Shown here: piece by piece, positions 7,145 through 10,531 of the stretch | Layout: every line of letters begins with the position of its first letter | Numbering within the stretch: the stretch's first letter is position 1 | Assembly: GCA_003563255.1 (NCBI GenBank) | Contig: PWSL01000500.1 | Span: 1-10,531 of the forward strand | From: Desulfonatronospira sp. | GTDB lineage: Bacteria; Desulfobacterota; Desulfovibrionia; Desulfovibrionales; Desulfonatronovibrionaceae | Length of the DNA: 10,531 nt | Direction of reading: 5' to 3' | Notes under the pieces: generated by a model | The model's input: the letters and a program-made list of their open reading frames with translations, nothing else | Told to the model about the DNA's origin: nothing | Databases searched by the model: none | Translations under genes and position numbers: made by a program

Positions 7145-7298
7145 ACTGAACTTATCTGTGCCTCAAGGGAACTGGCTCTTCCGGCACCCACTTGAAGCTG
7201 AAAATCAGACTCCAAAGGCACACAAACACATTCAAGTGGGTGCCGGAGTGCCGTCCCTGATTTAACCAGCCACATATTTTATTCGTTGCGTTGTAGGG
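7138..7298. repeat. MITE-like palindromic element, copy 2
   Basis: The terminal repeats are CCCTACAAC (7138-7146) and GTTGTAGGG (7290-7298), a coordinated variant of the CACTACAGC end seen in other copies. The sub-terminal arms are long: 7167-7196 (GGGAACTGGCTCTTCCGG, then CACCCACTTGAA) and 7231-7258, pairing over about 28 bases with few mismatches. The left flank (GAACTTAT, then CCTC before the G-run) aligns with copy 4. The right end extends into the phosphopantetheinyl transferase gene and encodes its last residues and TAA stop. In that gene's transcript the arms would form a very stable 3' stem. Confidence 0.7.
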
Positions 7299-7989
7299 AT
7301 AGACACCGCACGATGGGTTCAAGCTCTAAAGGTTCCACCCTGCAGGGAGGTGGAGAAGCCTGGTTGTATACAGCCAGTCCCAGGCGGTAATCCCGGTCAT
7401 TAAAACTGCAGAGACCGGTGCCGAAGGGAACCGGTGAGCCTGCACGATAGATATGAATTTCTGGTTGCCAATGGACCTCTATTTCGTGAAGGGGCAGGTG
7501 CAGGCCAAGTCCCGTAGCCTTCATGTAGCTTTCTTTCAGTACCCATATTTCAACCAGACCGGCCGCCTGCCTCTCCAAAGGCAGTGACAGCAGGTGCTGG
7601 AGTTCGGAGCTGGAGTAATACTTTTGAGCTACGGCAGAGATGTCCCGCTGAACTCTTTCTATGTCCACCCCCAGGGGACTGGCCCCTACAGCACAGACCA
7701 CCCAGTCGCCTGAATGGGATATATTGAAATGAAACCCCGGCAGTTCCGGCAGGCAGGGCTTGCCGTTGACACCGGGAACAGTCCGGGGGGGCAGGGGGTG
7801 TCTGGGTGCATGAATTTTCAGAGCATAAGACAAAAGCAGGCCGGCACCGATGCATCTGGAGCGGTCCCGGAGCTGCCGGTAGCGTAAAGCTGCGGCTGCA
7901 CGCTTAAAACTCAAAAAGGTATACCAGCTTGTATCATCCGGGTCCATGAGCCGGATATCCAGGGCATAGACTGTTGTTATTTGTGTCAT
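7279..7989 (-). CDS. 4'-phosphopantetheinyl transferase, Sfp type
   Basis: The enzyme transfers 4'-phosphopantetheine from CoA to a serine on acyl- or peptidyl-carrier proteins. Counting from the chosen ATG (236 residues), the sequence shows NGKPCLP (75-81), FNISHSGDWV (88-97, CoA-binding), GVDIERV (107-113, Mg2+ ligands D109 and E111), KYYSSSE, and WVLKESYMKATGLGL (149-163, with K152, E153 and K157). This is the complete Sfp/AcpT set at normal family length. A TTG six codons upstream (8007) is an alternative start; neither has a clear ribosome site, and I prefer the ATG. No polyketide, nonribosomal peptide or carrier-protein gene is nearby, so the substrate is unknown and could be a fatty-acid or secondary-metabolite carrier encoded elsewhere. 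The last six residues (SLQRNE) and the stop are encoded by the right end of a MITE-like repeat, so the native C-terminus may have been replaced. Confidence 0.9.
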   Translation of the reverse strand: MTQITTVYALDIRLMDPDDTSWYTFLSFKRAAAALRYRQLRDRSRCIGAGLLLSYALKIHAPRHPLPPRTVPGVNGKPCLPELPGFHFNISHSGDWVVCAVGASPLGVDIERVQRDISAVAQKYYSSSELQHLLSLPLERQAAGLVEIWVLKESYMKATGLGLHLPLHEIEVHWQPEIHIYRAGSPVPFGTGLCSFNDRDYRLGLAVYNQASPPPCRVEPLELEPIVRCLSLQRNE

Positions 7990-8118
7990 TTTGATATGGG
8001 CTTGCAAGTAACTCGAACGACATGAACAATAAATTCAGGTAGTTATGACTTTAAAATGTTGAACAATTTTATGGAGCTGGACAGTCAAAAGTTCTCAAAC
8101 AATACTCTGGTTTGATAG

Positions 8119-8286
8119 CACTACAGCGACACTTTAATTAAACTCGTAGGGGAAAAGCAGGGGACAGGTACTTTGGGACCACTTGAGCATCATTTTGTGC
8201 TAAAAAAAGACTCATTTTTTGGGACAAGCGGGTCCCGGAAGAGCCGGTCCCCGGAGGAAAATCAATATGTTTCGCTGTAGTGTTAA
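8119..8286. repeat. MITE-like palindromic element, copy 3
   Basis: The terminal repeats are CACTACAGCGACAC (8119-8132) and GTTTCGCTGTAGTG followed by TTAA (8269-8286). The sub-terminal arms are GGGGACAGGTACTTTGGGAC plus C (8160-8180) and its near-complement at 8231-8252. The core includes AGCA(TCATTTTG)TGCT and TTTTTTGGGACAAGCG, both shared with the partial copy at 9341-9420. No clear target-site duplication flanks it. From 8287 to 8401, before the next copy, there are only two small stems: GAAGG-TTCGG-CCTTC (8306-8320) and TTGTAC...GTACAA (8351-8384). Confidence 0.78.
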
Positions 8287-8401
8287 TCGGAGCTAAAAAA
8301 TGCCTGAAGGTTCGGCCTTCTGCAGGTAAAGAGTTACTATTTCGATCTGATTGTACCCTTGTAAGGCTTTTCTGGCAAGTACAAAAACTACGCACAGGGC
8401 A

Positions 8402-8558
8402 TTAACACTACAGCGAAACTTATGATTGACCTCCGGGGACTGGCTCTCCCCGCACTTATTTATAAAACCTGTCAATCATCCTTCAGAAAAAGGTTTGGGG
8501 GTGCCTGTCCCCAATTTCGACAGGTTGAAATGTTTTATAAGTTTCGCTGTAGTGCTAT
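8402..8558. repeat. MITE-like palindromic element, copy 4 (best-preserved)
   Basis: The left end AACACTACAGCGAAACTTAT (8404-8423) is the inverted complement of the right end starting ATAAGTTTCGCTGTAGTG (8537-8554), with a single mismatch over about 20 bases. The sub-terminal arms GGGGACTGGCTCTCCCC (8435-8451) and GGGGGTGCCTGTCCCC (8497-8512) are also inverted. A further pair AACCTGTC (8466-8473) and GACAGGTT (8519-8526) adds an alternative stem. At 157 bases with no coding capacity, it is the reference copy for the family in this window. Confidence 0.82.
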
Positions 8559-8581
8559 TTATCAACTGCTCAAAAATCCCG

Positions 8582-8612
8582 GCGGCAAACTGCGGCAAAA
8601 GAGCCAGTCCCC
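8582..8612. repeat. Orphan sub-terminal arm of the MITE-like family
   Basis: CGGCAAAAGAGCCAGTCCCC (8593-8612) is identical over 20 bases to the right arm of copy 1 (1323-1342), but no partner arm or terminal repeat lies at the right distance. It is preceded by a tandem GCGGCAAA (8582-8589, 8592-8599). It looks like the remnant of another copy damaged by the neighbouring insertion. Confidence 0.6.
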
Positions 8613-8664
8613 GTGCCACATGCAAAGCGCTAAACAGATACAAAATTTTAAACCGCAAAGCCGC

Positions 8665-8711
8665 CCCGGTTGTTTGCCCATCGGGCTTGCTCTTCGAGCA
8701 ATTCAACTGGG
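8665..8711. repeat. Three-way-junction repeat, divergent copy
   Basis: The outer stem pairs CCCGGTTG (8665-8672) with CAACTGGG (8704-8711), a G-T pair standing where other copies have a bulged T. Two hairpins abut inside: GCCC-ATC-GGGC (8676-8686) and TTGCTC-TTC-GAGCAA (8687-8701). Stem sequences differ from the other copies but the architecture and the AACTGGG 3' arm agree. An alternative outer pairing TTTGCC with GGCAAA (ending at 8719) is possible. Confidence 0.6.
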
Positions 8712-8756
8712 CAGGCAAAGTATGCAAAGTTTATGAAGCGAAGGGTTTGTCATAAA

Positions 8757-8888
8757 ATAAGTGTTACATTATGCCTGCATAATCTGGGGGTTTATCGCTC
8801 CCACGCTCTGCGGTCATTGTGGACGCTGAGCGTCCAGGGAATGTTCCCACGCAGAGCGTGGGAACAATAAGACAAATATAACACTTAT
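8757..8888. repeat. Nested palindrome (GTTCCCACGC-type repeat)
   Basis: Outermost, ATAAGTGTTA (8757-8766) is the perfect inverse of TAACACTTAT (8879-8888). Within it, GCTCCCACGCTCTGCG (8797-8812) pairs with CGCAGAGCGTGGGAAC (8850-8865), enclosing GGACGC-TGA-GCGTCC (8821-8835). The right arm can instead fold alone as GTTCCCACGC-AGA-GCGTGGGAAC (8843-8865), so two mutually exclusive structures exist. A small ATTATG-CCTG-CATAAT hairpin sits at 8768-8783. The GTTCCCACGCTCTGCGTGGGAAC-like core resembles dispersed repeats known from many proteobacterial genomes. Confidence 0.75.
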
Positions 8889-8916
8889 ATCGTGACAGAT
8901 CCGAAGCAGAGGTATT

Positions 8917-8943
8917 GTCCAAAACCGGGACACGGTTTTGGAC
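8917..8943. repeat. Perfect 11-bp-stem hairpin
   Basis: GTCCAAAACCG (8917-8927), loop GGACA, then CGGTTTTGGAC (8933-8943). The stem is perfect. On either strand there is no T-run directly after it, so it is not a standard terminator. It is one unit in a row of different hairpins and its family is unknown to me. Confidence 0.7.
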
Positions 8944-8957
8944 ATGGTTGCCTTTTC

Positions 8958-8984
8958 ATTTGTCACGCGAAACGAGTGACAAAT
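8958..8984. repeat. Perfect 9-bp-stem hairpin
   Basis: ATTTGTCAC (8958-8966) pairs with GTGACAAAT (8976-8984) around GCGAAACGA, which can add a CG-AAA-CG tip. It lies 14 bases after the previous hairpin but has unrelated sequence. Confidence 0.65.
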
Positions 8985-9013
8985 TTATAAAATTATCCTG
9001 TCTTCCTTGGCGA

Positions 9014-9076
9014 CCTTTGCCAGCCCTGTAAAATTCACGAAGTGAAGGCGGAGCCATTTAACTGGGGCGCCTTTGC
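9014..9076. repeat. Three-way-junction repeat with flanking 7-bp direct repeats
   Basis: The element at 9023-9068 has an outer stem GCCCTGTAAAAT / ATTTAACTGGGGC (one mismatch, same bulged T before the G-run), hairpin TTCAC-GAA-GTGAA (9034-9046) and hairpin GGC-GGA-GCC (9047-9055), packed end to end. It is bracketed by CCTTTGC at 9014-9020 and 9070-9076, which could be a target-site duplication. The surrounding CCTTTGCG-type sequence may itself be a natural tandem repeat, so the duplication is not proven. Confidence 0.7.
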
Positions 9077-9090
9077 GTGAGAATATGTTT

Positions 9091-9116
9091 TTGGGTTGCG
9101 GGCTTAGCCCGCGTTA
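9091..9116. repeat. Short GC hairpin repeat (TTGGGTTGCGGGC type), second copy
   Basis: TTGGGTTGCGGGC is followed by the perfect stem GCGGGC-TTA-GCCCGC (9098-9112) and GTTAG. It matches 187-212 with compensated loop and stem changes. As there, it follows a three-way-junction-type repeat by just over 20 bases. Confidence 0.65.
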
Positions 9117-9188
9117 GAGTTAATGTTCAGCTGAGGTGACAAAGCCCGCTTAAATTGTTCTTGATTTCGATGGGGACCTGGCATAAGT

Positions 9189-9237
9189 TTAACACTACAG
9201 CGAAAATTATTTATTACCTCCGGGGACTGGTTTCCCC
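9189..9237. repeat. MITE-like element, left half only (copy 5)
   Basis: TTAACACTACAGCGAAAATT (9189-9208) is the family's left end, and ACCTCC leads to the sub-terminal arm GGGGACTGGTTTCCCC (9222-9237). The same order and spacing occur in copy 4. No complementary right half follows; the sequence becomes unrelated after about 9240. From 9240 to 9340 I see no gene or repeat. Confidence 0.6.
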
Positions 9238-9340
9238 GGGCCTGTTTTTTTCGTAAATCTTTCTCGGAACGAGTCAATGAATATAAGGGTCTGTCTGGCA
9301 CTTACTTTAGCAGGGTATCTGTTTAGCACTTTTAAGGAAA

Positions 9341-9420
9341 GCAGGGGACAGGCACTCCGCGGGATACACTGGAGCAGTATTTTGCTCAAAACGCCTCTTT
9401 TTTTGGGACAAGCGCCGAAC
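9341..9420. repeat. MITE-like element fragment (copy 6) just upstream of cbiC
   Basis: GCAGGGGACAGGCACT (9341-9356), then GAGCA-GTATTT-TGCTC and TTTTTTTGGGACAAGCG, align with the arm and core of copy 3 (from 8157 to 8230). The closing right arm and right terminal repeat are missing: the element breaks off at about 9415, some 45 bases before the cbiC start. The upstream TTTAGCACTTTTAA may be a decayed left end. Confidence 0.6.
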
Positions 9421-9441
9421 ATATACAGTCACGACAACTGC

Positions 9442-9447
9442 AAAGGA
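9442..9447 (+). promoter_or_regulatory. Ribosome binding site of cbiC
   Basis: AAAGGA lies 11 bases before the ATG at 9459, a slightly long but workable spacing. It lies between the truncated repeat copy 6 and the gene and supports this start codon. Confidence 0.55.
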
Positions 9448-9458
9448 ATATCGAGCAT

Positions 9459-10079
9459 ATGCTACCACAGGAAATAGAACAAAAAAGCATGCAGATCATT
9501 GCCAGGGAGGCTTTGGGGCACGGTTTTAATCCCCAGGAGTGGGCGGTGGTTTCCAGAATGATTCATACCAGTGCGGACTTTGATTACCTGAAGAGTATCC
9601 GCATCCATTCCCTGGCCATTGAGTCAGGTATAAAAGCAATTAAACAGGGCAGAAGCGTTATCACGGACACCAACATGGCCCTGGCCGGTCTTCGCAAAAA
9701 TGACCTGGCCGGGTTTGGTTGCCATACGCTTTGCTTTATCCAGGACCCCAGGGCGGCCCGCATGGCCAGGGAACATGAGACCACCAGGGCTGAAGCTGCC
9801 GTGGACCTGGCTCTGGATCATATGCAGGGAAGTATTTACGTGGTGGGCAATGCCCCAACTGCTTTGATGCGCCTGATAAGCCTTATACAGGAGGGGCGGG
9901 CCTCCCCGGCTTTGGTGGTGGGATTGCCGGTCGGCTTTGTCAACGCGGCCGAGTCCAAGGCCGAACTGGCAGGGATGAAAGTCCCGCATATCACCAACCA
10001 TGGCCGAAAGGGAGGCTCCAACGTGGCTGCAGCCGTGGTCAACAGCCTGGTCATCATGGCCGCGTCAAATGAGACTTGA
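9459..10079 (+). CDS. cbiC: Precorrin-8X / cobalt-precorrin-8 methylmutase
   Basis: This enzyme moves the methyl group from C-11 to C-12 of (cobalt-)precorrin-8 to give (hydrogeno)cobyrinate, a late step in corrin-ring synthesis in the cytosol. The 206-residue protein has the family's features: the catalytic His36 in RMIHTSADFDY, ITDTNMALAG (68-77), GNAPTAL (130-136), GLPVGFVNAAESK (155-167) and GRKGGSNVAAA (182-192). Length is normal. The next gene is cbiD, which marks the anaerobic, cobalt-early pathway, so CbiC is the better name than CobH. A reasonable AAAGGA precedes the ATG. No cobalamin riboswitch is recognisable between the repeat island and the gene, so B12 control, if any, must act further upstream or otherwise. 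Confidence 0.95.
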   Translation: MLPQEIEQKSMQIIAREALGHGFNPQEWAVVSRMIHTSADFDYLKSIRIHSLAIESGIKAIKQGRSVITDTNMALAGLRKNDLAGFGCHTLCFIQDPRAARMAREHETTRAEAAVDLALDHMQGSIYVVGNAPTALMRLISLIQEGRASPALVVGLPVGFVNAAESKAELAGMKVPHITNHGRKGGSNVAAAVVNSLVIMAASNET

Positions 10080-10140
10080 GATTGCCTGCCAGGGTGTTAC
10101 CCCTTCGAAATAGCCAAGCGTTGCTGCCGGATGACCAATC

Positions 10141-10531
10141 ATGGTTAAAATGAAAAAACGCCGCCTGCGCAGCGGATTCACCACGGGCACAGCTGCTGCG
10201 GCCGCTGCTCTGGCTGCGACCGGTCTGCTGCTGCAGGGGACATGCCCCGGGCAGGTCCGGGTGCAGCTGCTTACCGGGGATGATCTGGAAATCCCGGTGC
10301 ATGCCTGCGGGATAGATTGCAAAGACTTTGCCTGGTGCTCGGTGATCAAGGATGCAGGAGATGACCCGGATGTGACCAACAAAGCCGAGATCGGGGCCAG
10401 GGTAAGCAGACTGGAAAACACCGATGAAATATCCATCTGCGCCGGTGAGGGAGTCGGGCACATCACCAAGCCCGGCCTGGAGCTTGCGCCGGGGGAGCCG
10501 GCCATCAATCCTGGCCCCAGGCACATGATCC
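10141..10531 (+). CDS. cbiD: Cobalt-precorrin-5B (C1)-methyltransferase, 5' part
   Basis: The reading frame stays open to the window edge (130 complete codons), so only the N-terminal third or so is present. CbiD methylates C-1 of cobalt-precorrin-5B in the anaerobic cobalamin pathway. Motifs are diagnostic: SGFTTGTAAAAAA (11-23), VIKDAGDDPDVTN (68-80), GEGVGHITKPGL (102-113) and PAINPGPRHMI (120-130). The start is either the ATG at 10141 or the one at 10150, which drops three residues; neither has a strong Shine-Dalgarno. It lies 61 bases after cbiC on the same strand, with only a weak GGGT-GTT-ACCC stem between, so co-transcription is likely. Reading the opposite strand gives long open frames that are shadows of this gene. 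Confidence 0.93.
   Translation, partial: MVKMKKRRLRSGFTTGTAAAAAALAATGLLLQGTCPGQVRVQLLTGDDLEIPVHACGIDCKDFAWCSVIKDAGDDPDVTNKAEIGARVSRLENTDEISICAGEGVGHITKPGLELAPGEPAINPGPRHMI

Larger units (their letters stand above)
7990..9458. other. Gene-free repeat island between the phosphopantetheinyl transferase gene and cbiC
   Basis: About 1.45 kb holds no credible gene. Open frames here are short, overlap on both strands and consist largely of translated repeat arms; for example, the peptide QSPEVN.FRCSV recurs because it is the terminal repeat read as protein. The first 130 bases (7990-8118) are AT-rich, free of repeats and probably contain the transferase promoter, though I cannot place it. The rest is listed separately as at least nine palindromic units from four families. 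Confidence 0.7.

Noticed and set aside
8030..8110. Promoter for the phosphopantetheinyl transferase (TTGACT with TAAAAT on the minus strand)
   Set aside because: The two hexamers are only about 11 bases apart, too close for a sigma-70 promoter.
8119..8558. CRISPR array
   Set aside because: The recurring TCGCTGTAGTG units occur as inverted pairs at element ends with unequal spacing, not as regularly spaced direct repeats, and no cas gene is present.
8138..9301. Several short open frames on both strands in the repeat island
   Set aside because: They overlap each other on both strands and are largely translated repeat arms; the shared peptide QSPEVN.FRCSV is the MITE-like end and sub-terminal arm read as protein.
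10054..10526. Minus-strand open frames of about 150 codons at the right edge
   Set aside because: They are opposite cbiD, whose SGFTTGT and VIKDAGDDPDVTN motifs are decisive.

Overview
This window looks like a chromosomal segment of a Desulfovibrionales-type deltaproteobacterium, possibly a Desulfonatronospira or Desulfonatronovibrio relative. The pointers are an anaerobic-pathway cobalamin pair (cbiC, cbiD), a long YhaO/YhaN nuclease-ATPase operon, cheD, an Sfp-type phosphopantetheinyl transferase, and very repeat-rich intergenic DNA. The taxonomic guess rests on gene style and repeat character, not on a search.

Layout. Bases 1-215 hold hairpin-forming repeats. Bases 258-1192 (+) carry an ASCH-domain gene translationally coupled by an ATGA overlap to a dCTP-deaminase-like gene that is broken (in-frame TGA, truncated C-terminus). 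This pair is visibly more AT-rich than what follows. A palindromic element separates it from the convergent yhaO-yhaN operon (6161-1373, -), which encodes an SbcD/Mre11-like metallophosphoesterase and an SbcC/Rad50-like coiled-coil ATPase. Next on the minus strand come cheD (6990-6433) and a phosphopantetheinyl transferase (7989-7279), both without their usual partner genes here. Bases about 7990-9458 contain no credible gene but are packed with palindromic repeats of several families. The right end (+) is cbiC (9459-10079) followed by the start of cbiD (10141 to the window edge), probably one operon of corrin-ring synthesis.

The most interesting signal is in the repeats. (1) A MITE-like family of about 160 bp has terminal inverted repeats around TTAACACTACAGCGA and sub-terminal arms of the type GGGGACTGGCTCT / AGTGCCTGTCCCC around a variable core. 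At least five whole or partial copies are visible, and copies sit exactly on the 3' ends of the ATPase and phosphopantetheinyl-transferase genes, where the terminal repeat supplies the stop codon. (2) A second family folds as a three-way junction: an outer stem with a bulged T before GGG, and two side hairpins packed without spacers. Stems are conserved while sequence varies between copies, which is covariation-like evidence for selection or mobility through a folded single-stranded form. One copy is flanked by a 7-bp direct repeat. No transposase is encoded in the window, so both families would be mobilised in trans if they are still active.
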